Part shown: piece after piece, positions 54,114 through 64,000 of the stretch
How the letters are laid out: each line of letters starts with the position of its first letter
How positions within the stretch are numbered: the first letter of the stretch is position 1
NCBI GenBank assembly: GCA_002077065.1
Contig: NAJO01000020.1
Coordinates: forward strand, 310,001-374,000
DNA length: 64,000 nucleotides
Direction: 5' to 3'
From: Cryoendolithus antarcticus
Lineage: Eukaryota; Ascomycota; Dothideomycetes; Cladosporiales; Cladosporiaceae
The notes under the pieces: model-generated
What the model saw: only the letters and a program-made list of their open reading frames with translations
Told to the model about the DNA's origin: nothing
The model's database searches: none
Made by a program: the position numbers and the translations under genes

Positions 54114-55422
54114 ATGCCCCCCCAAACGTACTTCCTCGTCTCGCTGCCCGCGTCCATAGCAGAATCCGACCAGCCAAGTGATGCGCTCACGACTCTCCGA
54201 AGCGCGGTGACGACCGACAATGCTACGACGTACCCATTCAGCATACCCACGTTCAAAATTGGCACACTCGAGGGCTTAGTACAGCAAGCAGATGAGCTCT
54301 CGAAGCTCGAACAATCAAGTCGAGGGGTAGTCGAGAAGGTAGCAGACTCGCTTCGAAGTCTACTAGAGGGAGACGAGGACAAGATCAGGGAGCAGAAAGT
54401 CGTCAACGACAGTGTGTAGCTGACGTGTCCCCAGACTCTATGTAAAGATGCTAATATGATACCCCAGAGCCTGTCTCCACCTACCTCACCTCCTTCGCCT
54501 GGTCCAAAACCAAGTACCGCTCCGACAACCGCCCCGTCTCCGAACTCATCCAGACCCTCCAAAAGGAGCTAAACAGCATAGACAACGACACGAAATCCAA
54601 ATTCACCCAATACAACACCGCCTCGCAATCGCTCACTCAACTCCAACGCTCCCAGACCGGGAACCTTTCCCAGAAGTCCCTAACCTCAATCGTAAACCCG
54701 GAATGGCTACTCAAACCCGACGCTTCCGAGTACATAACCCAGCATCTCGTAGCAGTGCCAATCCAGCAAGGCAAGGAGTTTTTGAAAACTTATGAAGGAC
54801 TAAGCGAATGGGTCGTCCCGCGTAGTGCTACTCTGCTAGCAAAAGACGACGAGTTCTTCCTCTACGCCGTCACGGTCTTCAAAAAGCAATCCACGGAATT
54901 CGTGCACAAGTGTCGCGAGCGGCGATGGACTCCACGGGATTGGAAGTTCCATGAAGGCGGGAAGGAGGCTGAGGACGAGGAGTTGAGGAAGCTGGAGAAG
55001 GAGGAGCGGAAACTCTGGGGCGAAGCGCTGAGAATGGGTCGCACAGGCTATGGGGACGCGGTTGTGGCGTGGATGCATGTACTCGCGCTGAGAGTGTTTG
55101 TGGAAAGTGTACTACGCTACGGGTTGCCGGCGAACTTTGCGACAGGCATTCTGAAGGCATGTGTTGCTCTGTTCCCTCGTGTGATTGGGTTTAGGAACCT
55201 TACTGATTACATCCATAGCTTCAGCCGAAGCGCGGAAAGAAGGCCAAACAGCTGCTTGACGCGAAGTTCAGCGATCTGGGCGGGAATGCGATGAATCGGG
55301 ACAAGAAGGGCAAGCCTATCAAGGACGATTCGTCGACACAGACTGAGATGGCAGGTGCAGGGATGGGCGGTGGAAACGAGAGCTTTGAGCCGTACGTGTT
55401 CTACGAGTTCGAGATAGCGTAG
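54114..55422 (+). CDS. VMA5: V-type proton ATPase subunit C
   Basis: Stalk subunit that clamps the V1 and V0 sectors and is released when the pump disassembles. Three exons: 54114-54411, 54468-55156 and 55225-55422; 394 residues against 392 in yeast. Starts MPPQTYFLVSLPAS; family segments: FKIGTLEGLVQQADELSKLE, PVSTYLTSFAWSKTKYR, LLAKDDEFFLYAVTVFKK, VHKCRERRWTPRDWKF, and WMHVLALRVFVESVLRYGLP, with the end EPYVFYEFEIA. Intron 2 (55157-55224) lacks a GT donor at the required phase; a GC donor (AAG|GCATGT) joins GILK to PKRGKKAKQLLD in phase. Intron 1 uses GTGTGT. Confidence 0.94.
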
Positions 55423-56214
55423 GCATGAGTGGTGGCCAGTCCAGGTCTGCATGTGGGCAACGTACATGGAAGGAGTTTTGTACAAAGCATGAAGCGCGCT
55501 CTTACAATGCATGTCATCACACGACAGGCAGCTGACAGATTGAGAGTCATGCGAGCAAGGTGAGATTATACATATCATTCCGTTCGTTGCCTCAGCGTCG
55601 CACCCCTATCGCACCAGCAAGTACACGCTGCTCCTTTCCGCACACACATCGAGCACTGCAACGACTCTGCTGCTCACTCTGATCAGCCATGCAAGGCAAC
55701 CGTTCCATAGACTTCCTCCAGAATTCAACGATCACTACTCAGCGTCAACCCATAGCCTCCAATAACCGCATTTGCAGCCTTGTAAAGTTCCTCCGGTGCT
55801 CACAATCCTGTGCCTCCAATGTTTCAAACGCCGGTATATCATGCCGTGTGCCAGGTGCCGGGTATCAGGAACGAAGAGAAAACGAAAGTGGTTCGAGCTT
55901 ACTCGAACTCGTGTGCGTCGGGTTGTGCTAGAAATGGAGAAAGGGGGTGTGCCAGGCTGAGACCAAACATCGTGTACGCCGTGAACGCCGCTGAGTTGGT
56001 ATCAGCTCCGTTCTAATGCAAGGGGTATCATCTGTCTCAAGTGTGCTCGTGCATTCGGGTCCGGGTCCAAGATTCTTCACTCCAGGTGGCGGATCAGCTG
56101 TGCTCGAGCGCAAGGTGGCTGCATCGGTGTATCCGCCCTGGCCTCGGCCTTCCGCTAGCCTGGCTCGATGTATCACTCCATACGAGACGGCAGCAATCGC
56201 AACCGAGGACCATA
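55423..56214. other. Convergent 3' interval between VMA5 and the bHLH gene
   Basis: About 790 bases with only short overlapping frames, none family-like. Confidence 0.35.
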
Positions 56215-58104
56215 CTAAGAGTCCATGGTGGCGTACTCATCTTCCTCCTTGAAGTCGCCATCCCACCCCCCACCAAAGTGGCTCTGGTTGTGCGACACAC
56301 CGCCCGAGCTCATTCCACTGCCGCCAGACTGGAAGCCAGGGCTGATAGACTGTTGGCCGTGGCTGTTACCGTTCGAGATAACCTGGCCATCGGCGTTGAC
56401 ACTATCACCCGCGACGTTTGTGAAGCCAGGGACTCGGAGGCCAGAGCCGGCGGCGCGAGAGTAACCCGTAAAGCCACCGAGAGGTGCGTGCTTATTCAGC
56501 ACCTCGCAGATTTCGCTGTTCATGCGCTTCTCCTCGTCGTTCGGGTCGTATGGCCAGACTCCACCGAGATTCTGGACGAGACCCTTCAGCTCCTGCTCTT
56601 GTCGGAGCTTGAGGTGCATGTACCACATCACATCTCGAGTCCATGCTACCGAACCATTGAGAATATCACCCTTATTCGGTCCCTTATCCTTCTCCTCCAT
56701 GGGCAGCCCTTGCGTGATGTTGCCGGCCGTCGTTGCTCGCCGACCACTCGGTCCAGCCAGTAGTGACGTCGCAGCGGGCGGGGACATGCCAGTTGCGTTC
56801 GAAATCGATGGCGACAACGGTGCGTTAGTCTGGAGATGTTTACGCACCTTTTCGTCCTCGAGTCGGTGCTGTGGCACAAGCATACCGAGCTCCTGTATCC
56901 GCTCGTTAATGTTGTCACGCCGCCTCCGCTCAACGGCATTGTGCGACTCGCGTCTCCTTCGCCGCTTTGCCTCTTGCGTGTGCAGGCCAGGATGCGACGT
57001 CCCAGGCTCCATTTTCGTGGGTAGTGAGTTGGTGATCTTCGGTTGTCCGTGTCCAGTCAACACCTCTGAGATCTGCCGATTCATTGGATGACCATTGACA
57101 GGCGACGGGAAAGGCGACGACTCGTTCCAGCTGTGGCCGCTAGGAGTGCTGTCCCAATCGTTGCCAAGCGAGCCTTGCTGTCGCTGATGTCGAATCTGCT
57201 GTGCGTTGGGTCCGATTTGCAGTGCATGCATACCTGCAGTGCCGGGAGTCCCAGGTGACCGTGCACCGGAGATCTTTCGATCTATGCGCGGATGTGACTG
57301 TGGGTAGCCTGCTTGCTGGGGCAAGCTGTGGGCACCAGGAAACTGCTGGTTCGGTACGCCTTGGAAGTGCGCGTAGTTGAAGCCGTTGTTGAAGGGCGAC
57401 TGCATCGGAGCGCCGTCGGGTGTGTGTGAGTACATGCTCCCAACTTGCTGTTGTCGATTGACCGGGATACTGTTGGGCATGAAGTTGCTGACACCAGTGT
57501 TAAAGTCAAAGTTCTGGCCTTGGCCATTGCTGCTCTCGAACTGCAAACCTTCAAGCTCATCGTCTGCTATACCCGAGCCTCCGAGGTTGAAGCCATTTTG
57601 ACTGAAGCTCTGCGACATGCCACTCGTAAGTGACGCAGGATTGATGTTCATGTTGCCGCCGAACGCCTGTGCTTGTCGGTGCTGGGCATTTGCATTGTAC
57701 TGCATGTACTGATTGGGGTCGAAGTTGAAGTCATTCGGCTCCGACTTGATGTAGGGAGAACCGGCGCCGGTCATGGCGCTGGACTCGAAGGGATCGTTAT
57801 CAAATTTGAGCTCGAACGGCGATTCGTGCTTGTCGATATGAGGCGACTTAAGCTTGTCTCTGTCGTCAAGCGCTGGGAAACTGGTGAGGCTAGTTCGTGG
57901 AGCTGCAGCAACACCAAATGTCAGTCTCGTTGATCGTACAGGACCACGATCATGTGCATGACCAGCATGCACATATGATGCATATGACAGAGGGCCATGC
58001 TTGAAATGCTACGATGCTCGAGTGTGAGGGCTGCTCTGAGGTTATGATCATGTGACAAGGGAAGAAAAGTAAGCATGGACGGAGTACTCACAGCTTATGT
58101 GCAT
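56215..58104 (-). CDS. bHLH transcription factor, Rtg3-like
   Basis: Two exons: a 13-base first exon (58092-58104, ATGCACATAAGCT) and 56215-57902, joined by a 189-base intron (GTGAGT ... GCTGCAG) in phase; 566 residues. The basic helix is EAKRRRRRESHNAVERRRRD (about residues 340-360) followed by NINERIQELGMLVP; helix 2 begins KGDILNGSVAWTRDVMWYMHLKLRQEQELKGL. Between them is an unusually long loop of about 70 residues, rich in Ser/Pro/Ala. The N-terminal 330 residues are Asn/Gln/Ser-rich. In yeast Rtg3 acts in the retrograde response; here the role is inferred by family only. If the short first exon is wrong, MTGAGSPYIKSEPNDF at 57774 would be the start. Confidence 0.8.
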
Positions 58105-60935
58105 TACTCGACGTGGAGACTCAGCCGACCCGAAGAGGTGTTTGCTTGGTTGTCGTTTCGGCTTCGCGTGGCCACGGGCCGACTCTTGCAGCTTGATAGA
58201 TCGACGGCGAGCTGGAATGCGGGCAGTCTGAAGAAGGCGTCCTGTGTCGCGGTGTATGATCGTTCGCAGCGGTAGTGGCTCAGTGCAAGACACTTGAGGT
58301 GTTTGCTTGATCTAGCGATCTGACACGTACTATGGTGGTGCGCCCAGTAATGCGCTCCAATCAGATCCAAGAAATGCGATCCAGGTCGCACAGCCAAGTA
58401 GTAATTCGGCTAAAGTACGACAGTACTCGTAGCTGCCGGCGAACGTAAGATCCCCGAGAGCGGTGATGATCACTGCAAAATGTAGGGTCAGCAAATATGA
58501 GGGCATGAGACAGTGTGCCGCGCATCGAGGAATGTGTGAATGCACGAGTCTGCGACTGGGTGTGCCGCTGCACCGCTGTCACATCGCGCAACTTGGGTCT
58601 CCGCCTTTGAGAGACATGCTGCAACGCGAAGATATGGCTCCGCACAGGTGGGGGCCAACGTTATTACTCACCTGCAGTAATTTCGGGGACGATGAGGCCG
58701 CAAAGGTCGTGAATGTGGGCCCTTAGAATGGTGAGGCGCAGTCTTCCAGTCGACGGCTAGCAGCGTGCCTAGCGTGCCGAGTATGAGCGGACAGCTGCAG
58801 AGCTTCCAAAGCGTGCTGCTTGGGTAGCGGTGTGCGGTCGTGATCGAGGGTCAAGTAAGTGAAGTGGCGGCTACACCCGGCTGAGGGTGTATATTTCCGA
58901 CAAAGAGGAGCGTAAGATGACGGTAGTGGGGTCGAGGGGATGTGATGGGAATGTCGTGGAACCAGAACGTCGTCCAGAACCAGCCAGAGGTCGTGCAAAG
59001 AGGCGCGGGGGATCCTCGAAGGCGGCGATCGGATCTGCTCGCGACCGGCGACCGGGAAGCGACGTGCTCGTGCGACGACGCTGTCAAAGGCGCGCCTGTG
59101 TCCGCGGTGGAACAAAGGCGCCGGCGAGGGTATATGGGTCGATGTATGGAGCGGTCGAAGAGCTCGCCCACGGGTGTGGTGCGAGTATCAATGAAGTTCA
59201 AGTGGGGTGGGAGAGAGAAGTCCGGGTTTGGCTCGCTTGGCGACTGGCGGCGAGCGGATTGGAGGTCTGCGACTGTGGCTGAGCTGCTCGGATCTCGGGC
59301 GGCAAGGCCGGGCCTTTCTCTACACAATCGCGAACTTGTCGATGTCGTCCTGCAGAGCAATACGGAGCAGCGGCGATGACGGTCTGTCAATGATCTGGAC
59401 CGTGGATTGTTACAAGGCTGTGGACTGAAAGCCGAGTGAGTGCTGACAGACGATGAGGATGATGTTCGCGAGTGATGTGATCAGAAGGCAGCCTGCGAAG
59501 CAAAGAGGCGAAACGCGCGAGAGGGCAGACAGGGCGATATATGCCCCGCGGTCATAAGCTCAAAGCTACATATAGGCCATTACGACCAGCCTTGACACCC
59601 CCTACACAATTGCTACCTCGAACCATCGTCCTCGCGCACCGTTGTAGCGGCTGCGAGACGGTCTCACCCTCGTGCCAAGTGACTCACGCACCGCATCGGC
59701 TTGGGTGGCGCCGCCGCTCTCTGTATCAGGCTGCTGGACTTGGACTCGGACTCCGAACGTTAGCGATCGCCGTTATAGCAGGCGCCTACCTTATCGCATC
59801 TGTCATCAATCGTGCCGTTATGTCGCGATCAGCATCGGTAGGCTCGACAGTATGGTGCCACAGCAATGCGGCAGTCACTCCAAGGCAAGGCGTTGAGACA
59901 AGAGCTGTCACAGACCGCTCGAGCAGAGCAATGTCGCACCCAAGGGCATGTACTCGGGAGGGGCGCATTGTTCGTTCTTGGTCGTGCTCGAGCAAGCTGG
60001 TTCATGCACACATGCCAGCGACCAATCAGGTCAATGCACTGCAATATGTTGGCTCTCTGCAGTAACGGCGAAGGACTCCGCACATTGTGATGCCGCACAC
60101 TATCCTCGCGACAGCGTATGATCGTTGACGCGTCGTTCCTTGAGGCCACTCTGCCGCGCCATACTGTGGGTGGGTAGTAGTCATGCAGCCAATCCTATTT
60201 TAGACCTTTGATCATTGGACATCGATACGTCTCACCCTCCATCAACACTGATGGAGACGGGAGATGCCAGGGTTGGTAGAGCTGCCAGATCTAATGCTCC
60301 GTATCCAGGCCGTTTCGATCGATGACTTATGCAAGTCATCAGTATACTCTGCCTTTGCGGGTCGGAAGTGAGCGGACTTGAGCAGAATGGTCGCTCTCCA
60401 TGTACATGTAGACGCGATCGCTGCGCAGCTTACAACTGGCGCAAGTGGGCTGGTAGATATCCGCAAGCAAGGCGTCTATACTTCGCTACATCATGAAGGG
60501 TGGGATGAGGAGTGAGTCGGTAACGGTGATGAGCGACTGTGCTGTTGCATGTTGCGGTGCTCCATAGTCCTGGGCTATGCGGTTATCAACGATACTTAGC
60601 ACCCCTCCAAGCTGTAAGCTTTCCGCGTACGTGCAGCGCGGCTTGCCAAAATACACACGACTACCGACTCGCAGCAGGACTCCAGCGCAAGTGACCTCGA
60701 GATCGACCATCAAATCACCCTTAGCTCACTGTGTCGACGCCGGTACTGTTGGCGAGGAGCCGGATTCAAGACACACCACTGCCTAGCGCATTCGGAAGGA
60801 GCGGCAGCCTCACCAGCCAGCAGCCCATATGCTGCCACAGGCAACACGATTACTCGTATGAGCTATTACTTCGCCACCTAGCGCATATCTCGCGCTCCTC
60901 TACACACTCTATCGCCACACATATCCACCCACATC
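58105..60935. promoter_or_regulatory. 2.8 kb gene-free interval between bHLH and SFT2
   Basis: The largest gap in the window, between two outward-facing starts. Frames of 130-180 codons on both strands near 58850-59390 overlap as antisense shadows and have a composition dominated by Arg/Ser/Pro. A TATA-like sequence (CGATATATGCC) is at 59533. I cannot support a gene here. Confidence 0.35.
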
Positions 60936-62714
60936 ATGACATCAAATACTTTCAGAGACCGCATGAATGACCTGGGCTGGTCACGCCGCGACCAGCCAGT
61001 CAATACCCAGCAACGGAGTCCGCTCCTAGGCACACTCTCACGCCTGAATCCTTTCAGCAATGAGGACAGCGTGCGGCTGCCTACGAATGAAGGTGAAGGG
61101 CCTGGAGCGCCTCTGCCTGCCCGGACAAGGAGGGAGGAAGAGGAGGGCTGGTTCGCATGTAAGTCTGAGACACGTTTGCCTGCAAGAGGATGCGCATGCA
61201 CTTGCGCGTTCTCACGTGTATCTCGCGCCATGATTGTTCATGGCTTCTATCTGGCCTCTGGCTCTCGAATCGGTCAATTTCATCGTGCCGAGAGCCGAAC
61301 GCCATCTGCTATGCACAACATACCAGCATGCAGCAAGCACCTGCAGAGCTAGGTACAACGCCATCATGCCAGTCATGTCAAGCTGCAGTAACGCGAGACA
61401 TGCATTCGTCCACTCAGGATGGCGCGTCCCGAACCTCACGTCAAGAAAGTCGCTGACTTTTTGCTTCTCAGTAAGTCGCTGGGACCGTCTCCTCGTGTTC
61501 GGCGGTCTCAACGTCGCCGCCTTAGCGCTCTTCGTTATCTGCTTCACACTCTTCCCTGTTCTCGCGGTCGTGCCGAGGAAGTTCGCAATATTGTACGTAC
61601 CCCTAAGTTTCCTCTTGATTGCGTTGCTCTCTAGCTCTCCACCTGCACCTCATGCATGCCCCGCATCTAAGCCCGCTTCGCTGCGTATCGGACCAAACAG
61701 CTTGGACAAGAGGGTGTGCGACGCCCTCGTATCAACCTCTCGAAGAGTGCGATATGCGCATCATTACAAGATCTTGGCTTGTATTGGCTGGGCAGTTCCG
61801 CTGTGCACGCGACGATCCCGCTCGGGCGCTAACGCAATGGGAGTGGCCGCATGACCCCTAAGCTTACTGCATGGCTTAATTTGACACGGTCTGGTCTCGA
61901 TCTCGTCGTGGCATGCTGTTGGCGTCGTGGCTGCTACTTGTCGGTCAGGGTGGTCTGCACAGATCGGTTGCATCACCAGGTTCCACGGCCACAACGTCCG
62001 GGCATCACACCGGATCCCCTTCACATCTCCATTGTCTCTCTCAATGACTTCGGCTTTTGATTACTAGTCGTGGCACATGACACTACTATCGCTAATACAT
62101 TCGATCAGATGGACAATGGCTTCGGTCTTCTTCCTCAGCTCATGGGCCATCCTCATGGGTCCGATGATCTACGGTAAGTCACTCCGTTCACTACGCTCAG
62201 CCTCATTGAACGCCCGCCTCAGTTACACAAAGGCTAGCTATTGAACAACGATATTGTTGCTGATCAGTGGCGGTGTCTCGGAACGCCTCTCGCACATGCA
62301 CAGTCGATCAATGAGCACACGCAGTATGCTGACTGCCGTTTGCAGCACGCCATCTAGTATCGCCCGAACGAGTCCCTTTCACCGCGACATACTTTGGCAG
62401 TATCGGGCTGACACTCTACTTTGCCGTTGGGGTATGTCATCTTCCACACCATCTTCCAAGTCGTCCGCCACACATTACGCCACTCGGTTGCGGTGCCATC
62501 CGCGTCCTGCACGTAGGCGAGGGCGTATCATTCGGCCGCTTTGCTGACACTTCGCTCGCAGCTCCAAAGTACTCTACTCACATTATTGGCTGCCATCGTC
62601 CAGATCATGGCGCTCGTGTGGTATCTGGTGTCGTACTTTCCCATGGGCTCGACGGGACTGAGGTTCGCAGCTCAATTCGGGACCTCGCGAGTGACCGCAT
62701 GGATGAACGGATGA
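60936..62714 (+). CDS. SFT2: SFT2-family vesicle transport protein
   Basis: Golgi tetraspan protein that assists endosome-to-Golgi membrane fusion (yeast Sft2 works with the t-SNARE Sed5). Five exons: 60936-61158, 61472-61592, 62109-62173, 62346-62431 and 62562-62714; 215 residues, exactly the yeast length. Cytosolic N-terminus MTSNTFRDRMNDLGWSRRD and EEEEGWFA joins LSRWDRLLVFGGLNVAALAL (TM1), then CFTLFPVLAVVPRKFAIL, WTMASVFFLSSWAILMGPMI, the conserved SPERVPFTATYFGS, ALVWYLVSYFPMGSTGLRFA and the end GTSRVTAWMNG. All phases close. The introns are 313, 516, 172 and 130 bases, far longer than elsewhere in the window. Confidence 0.92.
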
Positions 62715-62912
62715 TAGCATGTGTACGCTTAGGAATACAAAAGTCTGCCATGAAGACGCTGAAACATCTCGTACAAAAAGGCGAAGCCGTTCGCTGCCCG
62801 CCCGTGACGCCAGAACACCATCGCTAAAGCACAGGACACCGACATCCGTGTCGAAAACACCCGGCGTGCTCACCAATCCTATCGTCAAGCCGTCTCGTAT
62901 CAATTCGGCTCC

Positions 62913-63659
62913 TCATCCGCCCAAACTAAATCTCCTCGGCAACCCCACACTGTCCCGTCCAACCCCATCCTCTTTGCCAGTCACCCTGACCCTCACTACC
63001 CTCGCAGGCGGCGTCCCTTTCTGCCCCGTCCCCTTCCCGACGCTCCATCTACTTCGATCAAAGTCCAACATCGCTGCCCTCTCATCATCGCTCTCTTCCC
63101 TGTACTCCCCGTCTCCCACCAACTCTCCTTCCATGTCGTCCACCCCAGGCGGCTGCACCCATTCTCTCGGTACCATGCAAGGCAACGCTACGCCGATACC
63201 TGCTGCCCTGTTGACCCAGCTGGGTGTGGGTTTATTCAGTAATGCGGTGCAGAGCGCGGAGGTAAAGTGATTACAATTATTTGTGAGCAGGTTGTATTTC
63301 GTTCCCAGGAATTTTGCCGATATGTCTCTGATCACTGCGTCTATCTCGTCTTTCGACTTTGTTGTGTAGCCTTGCAGTACGCTGCACCTGAACGTCCCTC
63401 CTGGCGGTACTGTGCCTGGTGGTGAGGACCAGACGCCCGTTTTGTGCGGCACGCTGTGTCCACCGTAAGCGTACTCTAGATCGTTCAAGAGGACAGCGGA
63501 GTGGTGCAGAGAGGTTCCAATGGTATACAGTATCGTCGATAGTCGGGAGGGCGGCAGGAGATCGTAGATTTGGAGCGTTACTGGGGTGCCGCGGGGTTCT
63601 GTAGTGGGTAACGAGGCGACTGAGGGCTGACGTTTCGAGCGGGAAGGGAAGGGGGGCAT
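62913..63659 (-). CDS. PPPDE-domain peptidase (DeSI-type deSUMOylase)
   Basis: Single exon, 248 residues. PPPDE is a papain-like fold whose catalytic His and Cys are visible: VTLQIYDLLPPSRLS, then HHSAVLLNDLEYAYGGH (His at the end, about residue 68), and TKYNLLTNNCNHFTSALCTA (Cys in NNCNHF, about residue 129). Relatives remove SUMO or ubiquitin from substrates or deubiquitinate; substrate unknown. The C-terminal about 80 residues are disordered and end basic (RVVRVRVTGKEDGVGR...RRF). The start ATG at 63659 is the first in frame. It is convergent with SFT2 (198 bases between stops). Confidence 0.88.
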   Translation of the reverse strand: MPPFPSRSKRQPSVASLPTTEPRGTPVTLQIYDLLPPSRLSTILYTIGTSLHHSAVLLNDLEYAYGGHSVPHKTGVWSSPPGTVPPGGTFRCSVLQGYTTKSKDEIDAVIRDISAKFLGTKYNLLTNNCNHFTSALCTALLNKPTPSWVNRAAGIGVALPCMVPREWVQPPGVDDMEGELVGDGEYREESDDERAAMLDFDRSRWSVGKGTGQKGTPPARVVRVRVTGKEDGVGRDSVGLPRRFSLGG

Positions 63660-64000
63660 CTTGGCTCAATTGGCTTGGAGGAGAGAGAAGGATAAGGTAG
63701 GCGGTGTTCAGGGAGCACGCGAGGGGGAGCTGTTTGGGGCAGGGTTCAAGGATTTGGTGGGGAGTCTGCGGGGCGGGAGAGCGATCCGATTGTTAAGCTT
63801 TTGGCATAGGCGTGGGTACGAACGCAGTCAATGTTTTTGTTGCCGATCTATTTGCAACAAGTCTGAAAGCCTAGCAAACGATTTCGTGGGCATATTCCGC
63901 CCGCACGTCCGTCCCAATTGATCTAACTTTCATCTCATCTACTCTATGCCTTAGCGATGAAACCGACAGTTCCTCTGATGCGCCGTATTGTCCGTCCGTG
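63660..64000. promoter_or_regulatory. Right-edge upstream region of the PPPDE gene
   Basis: About 340 bases to the window edge. A 86-codon plus-strand frame (63661-63921) has no family resemblance. No start of another gene is visible. Confidence 0.3.

Noticed and set aside
58851..59390. Overlapping plus and minus frames of 130-180 codons
   Set aside because: Each is the mirror of the other in a GC-rich stretch; neither has conserved-looking segments.
59620..59640. tRNA B-box-like sequence (GGTTCGAGG on the minus strand)
   Set aside because: No matching A box or foldable cloverleaf at the right distance.
1..64000. Intact transposons or CRISPR arrays
   Set aside because: I found no DDE transposase, reverse transcriptase, long terminal repeats or regular spacer repeats.

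Overview
The window is nuclear DNA of a filamentous ascomycete (Pezizomycotina; a dothideomycete is my best guess, from general familiarity and not from a marker gene). Most genes carry short introns of 45-95 bases with GT(A/G)(A/T)GT-like donors, CTAAC/CTGAC-like branch points and AG acceptors, and the proteins match fungal housekeeping families closely. There are no operons. I placed about 30 genes and about 49 introns by hand, checking that reading phase closes at every junction. I recognise no tRNA, rRNA, CRISPR array or intact transposon.

Layout. 0-8 kb: edge of an unknown gene, a hotdog thioesterase, a zinc-knuckle protein, the RPL9/MMS2 divergent pair, and a conserved hypothetical. 8-15 kb: sparse, with an unknown acidic coiled-coil-like gene preceded by a 72-base tandem repeat, then APS kinase (MET14). 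15-24 kb: an accessory-looking block with a ten-exon MFS sugar transporter, a very large kinase / zinc-finger / AIG2-like / ankyrin fusion gene, and, divergently, a HeLo-domain pseudokinase. 24-40 kb: dense core genes: beta-COP (SEC26), Mago, GID4, TRM8, B-type cyclin, mitochondrial ribosomal protein L2, a cytosolic PLA2-like lipase, and a HAD phosphatase. 40-47 kb: a homeobox regulator with a long gene-free upstream region, then a damaged M61-type peptidase gene. 47-56 kb: a transposase-type HTH protein, a PAP2 lipid phosphatase, an aldo-keto reductase, a FAM192A/NIP30-domain protein, glycine-cleavage T protein, and V-ATPase subunit C. 56-64 kb: a bHLH regulator (Rtg3-like), SFT2, and a PPPDE (DeSI-type) peptidase.

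The most interesting part is 17.5-24.2 kb. Two reading frames that look like separate genes (a kinase and an AIG2/ankyrin protein) join in phase across a well-formed 64-base intron, predicting a protein of about 1,350 residues. About 590 bases away and transcribed divergently is a protein with an N-terminal HeLo domain (the cell-death domain of HET-S) and a kinase fold whose catalytic motifs are lost. The arrangement resembles fungal receptor/effector incompatibility pairs, but with a kinase-ankyrin protein where an NLR would usually be. This functional link is inference.
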